NCBI GenBank assembly: GCA_937890825.1
Contig: CALADS010000078.1
Coordinates: forward strand, 1 to 64,000
Source of the DNA: an uncultured Bacteroides sp.
GTDB taxonomy: Bacteria; Bacteroidota; Bacteroidia; Bacteroidales; Bacteroidaceae
Direction: 5' to 3'
DNA: 64,000 bases
In this document: piece by piece, positions 18,060-26,417 of the stretch
How positions within the stretch are numbered: position 1 is the stretch's first letter
Layout of the letters: each line of letters opens with the position of its first letter
Program-made: the position numbers and the translations under genes
The notes under the pieces: model-generated
The model's input: the letters and a program-made list of their open reading frames with translations, nothing else
What the model was told of the DNA's origin: nothing
Database searches by the model: none

Positions 18060-19958
18060 ATGATTATTTCTAAAATAATGTCTATGAATCACAGTATATC
18101 CATCCGAATGGCAATCAGTGTCTTTGTCTGCATTGTTCTGTTTGCGTGCCATAACTCAGTGCGGAATTCGGCCACTTCCCTGCTGCCCGAACTGCAACAG
18201 GCCGAATTCATCATGTACGAATCGCCCGACAGTGCGCTCCGCCTGCTTCAATCGATGCCGGTTCCTCAGCCTTCTGACCGGCTACAGTATGCCACGTGGG
18301 CTTTGTTTACCACACAGGCACGCTACAAGCTCTATATGCAGCAGTCGGATTCCTTGATAAACATTGCCTATGATTTTTTTATGAAACAGGGGGATACGCA
18401 GCGTAAGGCTTTGGCTTTGTATTATAAAGGAGCCATTTGCAAAGAACAGCAACAAATAGAGGAGGCACATAAGTATTTCCTTCAGGCGGCGGAGGAGGTG
18501 GAAAAGACAACCGACTATCAGTTGGGGTATTTGATTCACATTGAAGTTACTGATACTTATGGTCGCAAGGATTTAAATGAATACGCCTTAAAGTCAGCCC
18601 AAAAAGCTTGTGAGTATGCGATAAAAAGTAAGAATAATGGTTACATACGTTCTGCATTGGTTTATCAAGCAAGAATATATAATAGTATAGGGAAATTTAA
18701 AGAGTCTATTAATGATTATAAAAGAGCAATATCTTTTACTGGAGAAGACAGGCATTTAAATGCAATAAACAGCGAATTAGCTTTTTTATATAATCAAGTG
18801 GGACGGTCAGATTCTGCTCTTTATTATGTGCGTAAAATAGTGAGTCAAAATAAAAAGTTTGGAATAAAAGAAGAAGCTGCTGGATATTTGGTAAGTGGTG
18901 AGACCTATTATAATATCGGAAAAATAGATTCTGCTATTTATTATTTTCAGCAAGCATTGACTGACAGTAATATAAGTATTTCACAAATAACGGATGCGCA
19001 TCAGCAACTCTATTTCGCCTATAAACAAAAGAAAGATTACCAGTCCGCTGCCGATCATTGCTTTGAAATGTCTTGGTATCTTGACTCCCTGCACCGTGCA
19101 GATAAGAGTCGTGCTTTGATTGAAATTCAAGAGAAGTATGATCAGCAGAAACTGATCAACGAGAAGAACGCCTTGAAGATGAAAAAGGATACCGTAGTTC
19201 GGAATGCTCTGGTAGGTCTGATTGCTGCCTTGCTGCTGATAGCAGTCCTTGTCTATGCTTATCAGAAGAAACTGCTCCGTAAGGAACGGCGTATACAGGA
19301 AGCGGAAGAGGAAATCCGCAGCAAATCGGTCCGCATTCAGGAAAACGAACAGACCATCAGCCTGAACCGCAAACGTATGCAGGAACTGGAAGAACAGATG
19401 GAAGCCGACAAGGGAATGCAGGAAGAACTGGAAGAGCAACGGAAGACTTTGACCGAAATTGCTCGGCACAACGAACAGTTGGAAGAAGAAAATCGCGGCT
19501 TGCAACGGGACATCGATGGTATGTCGGCCATACTGAAGGAGAAATCCGTGGAACTGGAGCAACTGGATGTGCTCTCGAAGGAAAACCTGCGGCTGCACAA
19601 CCGCGAATGGTTCCTCTCCAGTCTCTTGCTGGAGAAAGACGAGACCCTACGGTGTCTGAAACACTCACCCCACTACATTCGCGAGGAGGAGTGGGAGGCT
19701 ATCAAACGGAGTGTTGATCAGCTTTTCGACCACTTCACCAAACGGCTGACAGCCGCCATCCCCTCGTTAACGGAAAACGAACTACAATTGTGCTGTCTCA
19801 TCAGGCTGCATTTCTCTAATTCTGCTATTGCTACCATGCTGGCCATCGAAGCGGCTTCTGTCTCGAAACGGAAGTTTCGGCTGAAGGAACGCATCATTCA
19901 AAAGACCGGGACCTGGAGCGCTGGAACCACCTTGGAACTCTGGCTGTGGAACTTTTAA
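18060..19958 (+). CDS. Membrane TPR protein with C-terminal HTH-like domain
   Basis: A 632-aa protein of the type found beside Bacteroides outer-membrane genes. The N-terminus has a hydrophobic segment ending in LFAC, a possible lipobox. TPR-like helical repeats fill about residues 45-340. A membrane helix (NALVGLIAALLLIAVLVY) lies at about 382-399, then a long charged coiled coil to about 500. The C-terminus (about 570-615, LTENELQLCCLIRL then IATMLAIEAASVSKRKFRLK) resembles a LuxR-type helix-turn-helix. I infer periplasmic sensing coupled to DNA binding. The ATG at 18060 follows the promoter; 18078 and 18084 are alternatives. Confidence 0.75.
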   Translation: MIISKIMSMNHSISIRMAISVFVCIVLFACHNSVRNSATSLLPELQQAEFIMYESPDSALRLLQSMPVPQPSDRLQYATWALFTTQARYKLYMQQSDSLINIAYDFFMKQGDTQRKALALYYKGAICKEQQQIEEAHKYFLQAAEEVEKTTDYQLGYLIHIEVTDTYGRKDLNEYALKSAQKACEYAIKSKNNGYIRSALVYQARIYNSIGKFKESINDYKRAISFTGEDRHLNAINSELAFLYNQVGRSDSALYYVRKIVSQNKKFGIKEEAAGYLVSGETYYNIGKIDSAIYYFQQALTDSNISISQITDAHQQLYFAYKQKKDYQSAADHCFEMSWYLDSLHRADKSRALIEIQEKYDQQKLINEKNALKMKKDTVVRNALVGLIAALLLIAVLVYAYQKKLLRKERRIQEAEEEIRSKSVRIQENEQTISLNRKRMQELEEQMEADKGMQEELEEQRKTLTEIARHNEQLEEENRGLQRDIDGMSAILKEKSVELEQLDVLSKENLRLHNREWFLSSLLLEKDETLRCLKHSPHYIREEEWEAIKRSVDQLFDHFTKRLTAAIPSLTENELQLCCLIRLHFSNSAIATMLAIEAASVSKRKFRLKERIIQKTGTWSAGTTLELWLWNF

Positions 19959-19991
19959 AGCATCCGACGTCCATATTTGATAAAATAAGAG

Positions 19992-20030
19992 AAAGATAAT
20001 GCGCAAATAAACAGCGTATTATCTTTTTTT
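19992..20030 (+). terminator. Terminator after the TPR regulator
   Basis: A 12-bp stem (19992-20003 with 20015-20026, one G-T pair) with an 11-nt loop is followed by further T residues, 33 bp after the stop codon. Confidence 0.85.
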
Positions 20031-20083
20031 ATATGTCCATATGCAGTCTATGTCCGGTCTATGGAAAATTAATGAAAAGGGAA

Positions 20084-20091
20084 TAGCTTTG
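20084..20091 (+). promoter_or_regulatory. Possible -7 element of the small HTH gene
   Basis: TAGCTTTG matches TAnnTTTG and lies 27 bp before the ATG at 20119. No TTG was found at the expected distance upstream. TATGTCC is repeated at 20033-20039 and 20050-20056 just before it. Confidence 0.4.
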
Positions 20092-20118
20092 CATCAACGA
20101 ACTATAATTTGAAATGCA

Positions 20119-20361
20119 ATGAAGCGAGTTGATTTAAAAAAAGTATTGCATATGAATTTCTTGATTCAGCACCGATGTACCGGTAATGCGGTAGACTTTG
20201 CCCAAAAACTTAATTTGTCTCGTTCGACCTTGTTCAACTATTTGGAGTATATGCGCGAGGACTTGGGCATCGATATTTTGTATGACAAAAGTAGGGGAAC
20301 TTACTATTATGATGGGGTAGGGTTATACGAGGCCTTGGGGGGGCTTGAACCTTATGCATGA
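20119..20361 (+). CDS. Small helix-turn-helix protein
   Basis: An 80-aa protein. Residues 5-60 look like a winged helix-turn-helix of the HTH_11/DeoR type (DFAQKLNLSRSTLFNYLEYM, then a wing-like YDKSRGTYYYDG). There is no effector domain. It stands alone between the TPR regulator and the DUF3467 gene, with its own possible -7 element. A DNA-binding role is inferred from the fold only. Targets are unknown. Confidence 0.65.
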   Translation: MKRVDLKKVLHMNFLIQHRCTGNAVDFAQKLNLSRSTLFNYLEYMREDLGIDILYDKSRGTYYYDGVGLYEALGGLEPYA

Positions 20362-20420
20362 TGGTTCTCATCGTTTTTTTTGAATACAGGGTCAAACTGT
20401 ATGCAAAATCGTGATTATAT

Positions 20421-20452
20421 TTGTATGTTTGCTGGAGGATTCTGTACTTTTG
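20421..20452 (+). promoter_or_regulatory. Promoter of the DUF3467 gene
   Basis: TTG at 20421-20423 and TACTTTTG at 20445-20452, spacing 21. A second -7 match, TATATTTG, lies just upstream at 20416-20423. The nearer element predicts a leader of about 20 nt. Confidence 0.65.
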
Positions 20453-20477
20453 TGCAAAGTTCAATTATTAAACTATC

Positions 20478-20795
20478 ATGATTATGGAAAATCAAGAAAC
20501 GAATAACGGTCAGTTGCAAATCGAATTAAAAGAAGAAGTAGCTTTAGGAGTTTATTCCAATTTGGCTGTGATAGCCCATTCCAGTTCAGAGTTTGTGCTC
20601 GATTTTATACGTGTGTTGCCGGGTATGCCCAAGGCCAATGTTCAGTCGCGTATTGTGCTGGCTCCCGAACACGCTAAGCGTTTGCTGAGAGCCTTGCAAG
20701 ATAATATCGAAAAGTATGAAGCGGTGATGGGACCTATTCGTTTGCCGGAGGATAGGGTGTTTGTATCCATGCCCGGTGTACATGGCGAGGCCTGA
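20478..20795 (+). CDS. DUF3467 domain protein
   Basis: A 105-aa protein matching the DUF3467 pattern (VYSNLAVIAHSSSEFVLDF, then PGMPKANVQSRIVLAPEHAK). Members are small and of unknown function. ATG 20478 is used; ATG 20484 (MENQE) is equally possible. To my knowledge it commonly sits beside rpoC and rpsL in Bacteroides, which suggests that the genes at 12965-20361 were inserted between it and rpoC. Confidence 0.8.
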   Translation: MIMENQETNNGQLQIELKEEVALGVYSNLAVIAHSSSEFVLDFIRVLPGMPKANVQSRIVLAPEHAKRLLRALQDNIEKYEAVMGPIRLPEDRVFVSMPGVHGEA

Positions 20796-21171
20796 TGACT
20801 TCCTTCATCTTTCACCTTAATGCCTTGAAAACCATTTGTTGAAAGGTGAAAGGTGAAAGGTGAAAGGTGGAAGAAGAGAGATGGAGTGCTGTTGGTGGTG
20901 AATGATAATTAGAAAGCTGCCTATTTTAATTAGAAAAGCTGTCCTTTAGCGGTGGTAAAGCTGTCCTTTCTCACCCCGAAAACTATAGGTTTCTTTTCGT
21001 AAACAATAAGTAGAATTTTCTCTATCCATGGATTTGTTTTGCCGAGACCATGGATTTGCAGAGTCTGCCAGTAATCCTTGTTTCTGACACCGTATTGTCA
21101 TTGCACAAACTGATTTTTGCTTTCCATGCGATGAATTTCTATGTTAAAAATGAATAAATACTAGTAGTGCA
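20796..21171. other. Gene-free region with degenerate short repeats upstream of rpsL
   Basis: No gene is seen. Four tandem GAAAGGT units lie at 20841-20868. Three diverged copies of an AAAGCTGTCC-like unit follow at 20907-20921, 20928-20944 and 20956-20969. CCATGGATTTG occurs twice, at 21026-21036 and 21048-21058. The last two sets share a spacing near 22 bp, about two helical turns. No stable terminator was recognised. Confidence 0.6.
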
Positions 21172-21201
21172 TTGATTTTTCAAAACTTATTCGTATCTTT
21201 G
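21172..21201 (+). promoter_or_regulatory. Promoter of the str-S10-spc-alpha cluster
   Basis: TTG at 21172-21174, 19 bases, then TATCTTTG at 21194-21201. The predicted leader to rpsL is about 60 nt. I found no equally good promoter in the next 18 kb, so this may drive much of the cluster. Confidence 0.75.
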
Positions 21202-21267
21202 CAGCCCAAAAGTGTAAGGTTTCTGAATTAATATAAACAACAATATATAAACTTAAAAACATTTAAA

Positions 21268-21669
21268 ATGCCTACAATTCAGCAATTAGTAAGAAAAGGA
21301 CGCGAAGTGTTGGTGGAGAAAAGTAAGTCTCCGGCCTTGGATTCTTGTCCTCAAAGACGTGGCGTTTGCGTGAGAGTGTATACTACCACTCCGAAGAAAC
21401 CGAATTCAGCTATGCGTAAGGTAGCTCGTGTGCGTTTGACTAACGGTAAAGAGGTGAACTCTTATATTCCGGGAGAAGGACACAACTTGCAGGAGCACTC
21501 AATCGTATTGGTTCGTGGTGGTCGTGTAAAAGACCTTCCGGGTGTTCGTTATCACATTGTTCGTGGTACATTGGATACTGCAGGTGTAGCTGGTCGTACA
21601 CAAAGACGCTCTAAATACGGCGCAAAACGTCCGAAACCGGGTCAGGCAGCTCCCGCAAAGAAAAAATAA
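21268..21669 (+). CDS. rpsL: Small-subunit ribosomal protein S12
   Basis: S12 sits at the decoding centre and controls accuracy. The 133-aa product has the streptomycin-determinant loop TTPKKPNSAMRKV at about residues 38-50, with lysines unchanged from the sensitive wild-type form, and the second loop GGRVKDLPGVRYH at about 90-102. It is the first gene of the long ribosomal cluster. Confidence 0.98.
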   Translation: MPTIQQLVRKGREVLVEKSKSPALDSCPQRRGVCVRVYTTTPKKPNSAMRKVARVRLTNGKEVNSYIPGEGHNLQEHSIVLVRGGRVKDLPGVRYHIVRGTLDTAGVAGRTQRRSKYGAKRPKPGQAAPAKKK

Positions 21670-21811
21670 TCAGCGGCCGATAAAAATTAATTAAAGAATA
21701 ACTTACGTTTTAGTTTGTTGGAAATGCTAGAGGTTGAGTAAATTCTCCAGAGGGAGAGTTGAAGAAGACAGAAATAGACAACCAAGAACGAAAACATTAT
21801 TTTTCAAACAA

Positions 21812-22288
21812 ATGAGAAAAGCAAAACCTAAGAAACGCGTTATCCTTCCGGATCCCGTTTTTAATGATGTAAAAGTTTCCAAGTTCGTTAACCACTTGAT
21901 GTACGACGGAAAGAAGAATACTTCATACGAAATCTTCTACGCCGCATTGGAAGCAGTGAAGAATAAGATGCAGAATGAAGAGAAATCTGCTCTTGAGATT
22001 TGGAAAAAAGCTTTGGATAACGTAACTCCTCAAGTGGAAGTCAAGTCTCGCCGTGTTGGTGGTGCTACTTTCCAGGTTCCTACAGAAATCCGTCCTGATC
22101 GTAAGGAGTCTATCTCCATGAAGAATTTGATTATTTTTGCCCGCAAACGTGGTGGTAAGTCAATGGCTGACAAACTGGCTGCTGAAATCATGGATGCATT
22201 CAACGAGCAGGGTGGTGCTTTCAAGCGTAAAGAAGATATGCACAGAATGGCAGAAGCTAACCGCGCATTTGCTCATTTCAGATTCTAA
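21812..22288 (+). CDS. rpsG: Small-subunit ribosomal protein S7
   Basis: S7 nucleates assembly of the 30S head. The 158-aa form starts at MRKAKPKKRVILPDP, the usual Bacteroidetes N-terminus. The frame is open for 26 more codons upstream, but that extension is not expected in the family, so ATG 21812 is preferred. The region VGGATFQVPTEIRPDRK lies at about residues 87-103. This leaves a 142-bp leader after rpsL, a possible S7 regulatory site. Confidence 0.95.
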   Translation: MRKAKPKKRVILPDPVFNDVKVSKFVNHLMYDGKKNTSYEIFYAALEAVKNKMQNEEKSALEIWKKALDNVTPQVEVKSRRVGGATFQVPTEIRPDRKESISMKNLIIFARKRGGKSMADKLAAEIMDAFNEQGGAFKRKEDMHRMAEANRAFAHFRF

Positions 22289-22337
22289 TCCTCTCAGTGA
22301 TTGATGTTTATTAAACAATTAAGAATAAGGATATAAA

Positions 22338-24455
22338 ATGGCAAAGCAGGATTTATTATTGACTCGTAATATCGGTATCATGGCGCACATCGATGCCGGT
22401 AAGACAACAACTTCTGAGCGTATCTTGTTCTATACAGGTCTGACTCACAAAATCGGTGAAACTCACGATGGTACTGCTACCATGGACTGGATGGCTCAGG
22501 AGCAGGAACGTGGTATTACTATTACTTCAGCTGCAACGACTACTTTCTGGAACTATGCTGGTCATAAGTATAAAATCAACTTGATTGACACTCCGGGACA
22601 CGTTGACTTTACTGCTGAGGTAGAACGTTCACTTCGTGTATTGGATGGCGCTGTAGCTACTTATTGTGCAGTTGGTGGTGTAGAACCTCAGTCTGAAACA
22701 GTTTGGCGCCAAGCTGATAAATATAATGTACCCCGTATCGGTTATGTAAATAAAATGGACCGCTCTGGTGCTGACTTCTATGAAGTAGTTCGCCAGATGA
22801 AGGAAATTTTGGGTGCACATCCGTGTCCTGTTGTAATTCCTATCGGTGCTGAAGAAAACTTCAAGGGTATCGTTGACTTGATCAAGATGAAAGCTATCTT
22901 GTGGCACGACGAAACCATGGGTGCTGACTACGATGTAGAGGAAATCCCTGCAAATCTGCAGGCTGAAGCTGAAGAATGGAGAGGCAAAATGCTGGAAACA
23001 GTGGCAGAATATGATGATGCCTTGATGGAAAAATTCTTCGATGATCCTTCTACTATCACTGAAGAAGAAATTCTTCGCGGTCTTCGCGCTGCAACGCTGA
23101 AGATGGATATCGTGCCTATGCTGTGCGGTTCTTCTTTCAAGAATAAGGGTGTACAGACTTTGCTCGACTATGTATGTGCGTTCTTGCCTTCGCCGTTGGA
23201 TACTCCTAACATTATTGGTACTAATCCTTCAACCGGTGCTGAAGAAGATCGTAAGCCGTCTGAAGACGAAAAGACTTCAGCTTTGGCATTTAAGATTGCA
23301 ACTGACCCGTATGTAGGTCGTTTGACTTTCTTCCGCGTTTACTCTGGTAAGGTAGAAGCTGGTTCATATATCTACAATACTCGTTCAGGTAAGAAAGAAC
23401 GTGTATCTCGTTTGTTCCAGATGCACTCTAACAAGCAGAATCCTGTAGAAGTTATTAGCGCAGGTGATATCGGTGCTGGTGTAGGTTTCAAGGATATCCG
23501 TACAGGTGATACGCTTTGCGATGAAGAAGCACCGATTGTATTGGAATCTATGGACTTCCCCGATCCTGTAATCGGTATTGCTGTAGAGCCTAAGACTCAG
23601 AAGGATATGGACAAGCTGTCTAACGGCTTGGCTAAATTGGCCGAAGAAGACCCGACCTTTACAGTTAAGACTGACGAACAGACTGGTCAGACCGTAATTT
23701 CTGGTATGGGTGAGCTTCACTTGGATATCATTATCGACCGTCTGAAACGTGAGTTCAAGGTAGAATGTAACCAAGGTAAGCCTCAGGTTAACTACAAGGA
23801 AGCCATCACGAAGACAGTTAACCTCCGCGAGGTTTACAAGAAGCAGTCTGGTGGTCGCGGTAAGTTTGCTGATATCATCGTAAATGTTGGTCCGGTTGAC
23901 GAAGACTTCAAAGAAGGCGGATTGCAGTTCGTAAATGAAGTAACTGGTGGTAATATTCCTAAAGAATTTATTCCTTCTGTACAGAAGGGCTTCCAGTCAG
24001 CCATGAAGAATGGTGTGTTGGCAGGATTCCCGATGGATTCAATGAAGGTTACTTTGCTCGATGGTTCTTTCCACCCTGTAGACTCTGACCAGTTGTCATT
24101 CGAAATCTGTGCTATCCAGGCTTACAAGAATGCTTGTGCTAAGGCAGGTCCTGTTTTGATGGAGCCTATGATGAAATTGGAAGTTGTAACTCCCGAAGAA
24201 AACATGGGTGATGTTATCGGTGACTTGAACAAGCGTCGTGGTCAGGTAGAAGGTATGGAGTCTAGCCGCTCTGGAGCTCGTATCGTAAAAGCAATGGTTC
24301 CGCTGGCAGAAATGTTCGGTTACGTAACTGCATTACGTACGATTACTTCTGGTCGTGCTACTTCATCAATGACATACGATCATCATGCCCAGGTTTCTAA
24401 CTCTATTGCCAAGGCAGTATTGGAAGAAGTTAAGGGACGTACTGATTTACTCTAA
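22338..24455 (+). CDS. fusA: Elongation factor G
   Basis: EF-G is the GTPase that drives ribosomal translocation. The 705-aa length is typical. G1 is AHIDAGKTT (residues 16-24), followed by the RGITITSAA switch, DTPGH and NKMD. Domain IV and the C-terminal domain are complete (GFPMDSMKV, then RATSSMTYDHH). It follows rpsG by 49 bp and is separated from rpsJ by a stable hairpin. Confidence 0.98.
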   Translation: MAKQDLLLTRNIGIMAHIDAGKTTTSERILFYTGLTHKIGETHDGTATMDWMAQEQERGITITSAATTTFWNYAGHKYKINLIDTPGHVDFTAEVERSLRVLDGAVATYCAVGGVEPQSETVWRQADKYNVPRIGYVNKMDRSGADFYEVVRQMKEILGAHPCPVVIPIGAEENFKGIVDLIKMKAILWHDETMGADYDVEEIPANLQAEAEEWRGKMLETVAEYDDALMEKFFDDPSTITEEEILRGLRAATLKMDIVPMLCGSSFKNKGVQTLLDYVCAFLPSPLDTPNIIGTNPSTGAEEDRKPSEDEKTSALAFKIATDPYVGRLTFFRVYSGKVEAGSYIYNTRSGKKERVSRLFQMHSNKQNPVEVISAGDIGAGVGFKDIRTGDTLCDEEAPIVLESMDFPDPVIGIAVEPKTQKDMDKLSNGLAKLAEEDPTFTVKTDEQTGQTVISGMGELHLDIIIDRLKREFKVECNQGKPQVNYKEAITKTVNLREVYKKQSGGRGKFADIIVNVGPVDEDFKEGGLQFVNEVTGGNIPKEFIPSVQKGFQSAMKNGVLAGFPMDSMKVTLLDGSFHPVDSDQLSFEICAIQAYKNACAKAGPVLMEPMMKLEVVTPEENMGDVIGDLNKRRGQVEGMESSRSGARIVKAMVPLAEMFGYVTALRTITSGRATSSMTYDHHAQVSNSIAKAVLEEVKGRTDLL

Positions 24456-24463
24456 ATATATAA

Positions 24464-24497
24464 ACCGTAGGCTAGCGAATGACTCTTAGCCTACGGT
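24464..24497 (+). terminator. Hairpin between fusA and rpsJ
   Basis: An 11-bp perfect stem (24464-24474 with 24487-24497) and a 12-nt loop begin 8 bp after fusA. No T-run follows directly, so it may be an RNA-processing or stabilising structure or a partial terminator separating fusA from the S10 part. Confidence 0.6.
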
Positions 24498-24533
24498 CCT
24501 TATCAAAAAATCATTTTTAATTTCATATATCAA

Positions 24534-24839
24534 ATGAGTCAGAAAATTAGAATCAAACTGAAATCCTACGATCACAACTTGGTTGACAAATCAGCTGAGA
24601 AGATTGTAAAGACAGTAAAGACTACAGGCGCTATCGTAAGCGGTCCAATTCCTCTTCCTACTCACAAGCGTATCTTTACTGTAAACCGTTCGACTTTCGT
24701 TAACAAGAAGTCACGTGAACAATTCGAGCTTTCTTCATACAAGAGATTGATCGACATCTATAGCTCAACAGCTAAGACAGTAGATGCTCTGATGAAGTTG
24801 GAATTACCGAGTGGTGTAGAAGTAGAAATCAAAGTGTAA
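24534..24839 (+). CDS. rpsJ: Small-subunit ribosomal protein S10
   Basis: S10 is a 30S head protein that also joins NusB in antitermination. The product is 101 aa with the family core IRIKLKSYDHNLVD and the loop GPIPLPTHKRIFTV. It starts the S10 section; the next gene, rplC, begins 19 bp after its stop. Confidence 0.98.
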   Translation: MSQKIRIKLKSYDHNLVDKSAEKIVKTVKTTGAIVSGPIPLPTHKRIFTVNRSTFVNKKSREQFELSSYKRLIDIYSSTAKTVDALMKLELPSGVEVEIKV

Positions 24840-24858
24840 GTATTAAAAATTTAGTGAA

Positions 24859-25476
24859 ATGCCAGGATTATTAGGAAAAAAAATCGGAATGACATCCGTT
24901 TTCAGTGCCGATGGTAAGAATGTACCATGCACTGTTATCGAAGCAGGTCCTTGTGTTGTTACTCAAGTGAAAACTGTAGAAAAAGACGGCTATGCAGCTG
25001 TTCAGTTGGGCTTCCAAGATAAGAAAGAGAAGCACACTACTAAGCCTTTAATGGGTCACTTCAAAAAGGCTGGAGTAACTCCCAAGAAACACTTGGCCGA
25101 GTTCAAAGAATTTGAGACAGAGTTGAATCTGGGTGATACTGTAACTGTAGAATTATTCAACGATGCTACTTTCGTAGACGTAGTTGGTACTTCTAAGGGT
25201 AAAGGTTTCCAGGGTGTTGTGAAACGTCATGGTTTTGGTGGTGTAGGTCAGACTACTCACGGTCAGCACAACCGCGCTCGTAAGCCGGGTTCTATCGGTG
25301 CATGTTCTTACCCTGCAAAAGTATTCAAAGGAATGCGCATGGGTGGACAACTTGGTGGCGACAGAGTTACTGTTCAAAACCTGCAAGTATTAAAAGTAAT
25401 CGCGGAGCATAATCTTCTTTTGGTGAAGGGATCTGTTCCTGGTTGCAAAGGTTCAATCGTAATAATTGAGAAATAA
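24859..25476 (+). CDS. rplC: Large-subunit ribosomal protein L3
   Basis: L3 is an early-assembly protein whose extension reaches the peptidyl-transferase centre. The product is 205 aa. It contains KGFQGVVKRHGFGG and the downstream GSIGACSYPAKVFKG segment with the usual RMGGQLGG. The stop overlaps the rplD start by one base (TAATG). Confidence 0.98.
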   Translation: MPGLLGKKIGMTSVFSADGKNVPCTVIEAGPCVVTQVKTVEKDGYAAVQLGFQDKKEKHTTKPLMGHFKKAGVTPKKHLAEFKEFETELNLGDTVTVELFNDATFVDVVGTSKGKGFQGVVKRHGFGGVGQTTHGQHNRARKPGSIGACSYPAKVFKGMRMGGQLGGDRVTVQNLQVLKVIAEHNLLLVKGSVPGCKGSIVIIEK

Positions 25477-26102
25477 TGGAAGTTAACGTATATAACATTA
25501 AAGGTGAAGACACTGGAAGAAAGATTACGTTAAATGAGTCTATCTTCGGAATTGAGCCCAACGACCACGCTATCTACTTGGATGTAAAACAGTTTATGGC
25601 TAACCAGCGTCAGGGTACTCACAAGTCTAAAGAAAGAAGTGAAATCAGTGGTTCTACTCGCAAAATCGGTCGCCAAAAAGGTGGTGGTGGTGCACGTCGT
25701 GGTGACATGAACTCACCGGTACTCGTAGGTGGTGGTCGCGTTTTCGGTCCTAAGCCCAGAGATTACTACTTCAAACTTAATAAGAAAGTGAAAGCTTTGG
25801 CTCGTAAATCTGCTTTGTCTTACAAAGCTCAGAACGATGCTATTATTGTGGTTGAAGACTTCTCTTTCGAGGCACCAAAGACTAAAGATTTTGTTGCAAT
25901 GACAAAAAATCTTAAAGTTTCTGACAAAAAGCTGTTGGTTGTTTTACCGGAAGCAAATAAAAACGTATATTTGTCAGCTCGTAACGTGAAAGGTGCGAAT
26001 GTGCAGACTGTCTCAGGGTTAAATACTTATAGAGTATTGGACGCTGGGGTTGTTGTGTTTGCTGAGAGTGCAATCTCTGCTATTGACAATATCTTAATGT
26101 AA
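25476..26102 (+). CDS. rplD: Large-subunit ribosomal protein L4
   Basis: L4 binds domain I of 23S rRNA and its loop lines the exit tunnel. The 208-aa product has the extended loop region GSTRKIGRQKGGGGARRGD at about residues 59-77. In enterobacteria L4 autoregulates the S10 operon; here it is the third gene of that section, and no such leader was identified. The start overlaps rplC by one base. Confidence 0.98.
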   Translation: MEVNVYNIKGEDTGRKITLNESIFGIEPNDHAIYLDVKQFMANQRQGTHKSKERSEISGSTRKIGRQKGGGGARRGDMNSPVLVGGGRVFGPKPRDYYFKLNKKVKALARKSALSYKAQNDAIIVVEDFSFEAPKTKDFVAMTKNLKVSDKKLLVVLPEANKNVYLSARNVKGANVQTVSGLNTYRVLDAGVVVFAESAISAIDNILM

Positions 26103-26118
26103 AAAGGAGGCTTGAATA

Positions 26119-26412
26119 ATGGGATTTATTATTAAACCGTTAGTGACAGAGAAAATGACCGCAATTACTGAAAAGTCGAACAATCGTTTCGGCTTTATTG
26201 TGCGTCCTGAAGCTAATAAACTGGAAATTAAGAAAGAAGTAGAAGCCCTTTACAACGTTACAGTGGTTGATGTAAACACGATGAAGTATGCCGGCAAGAA
26301 CAAGAGCCGTTATACTCGTGCAGGTATCATCAACGGCCGTACGATTGCTTTCAAGAAGGCAATTGTTACGTTGAAAGAAGGAGATACGATTGATTTTTAT
26401 AGCAATATTTAA
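26119..26412 (+). CDS. rplW: Large-subunit ribosomal protein L23
   Basis: L23 sits at the tunnel exit and docks trigger factor and SRP. The product is 97 aa, opening with IIKPLVTEKMTAITEK. A strong AAAGGAGG sequence lies upstream of the start. rplB follows after 5 bp. Confidence 0.97.
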   Translation: MGFIIKPLVTEKMTAITEKSNNRFGFIVRPEANKLEIKKEVEALYNVTVVDVNTMKYAGKNKSRYTRAGIINGRTIAFKKAIVTLKEGDTIDFYSNI

Positions 26413-26417
26413 TAGAA

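Noticed and set aside
21734..21811. N-terminal extension of S7
   Set aside because: The usual Bacteroidetes S7 starts at MRKAKPKKR; the 26 upstream codons are more likely leader.
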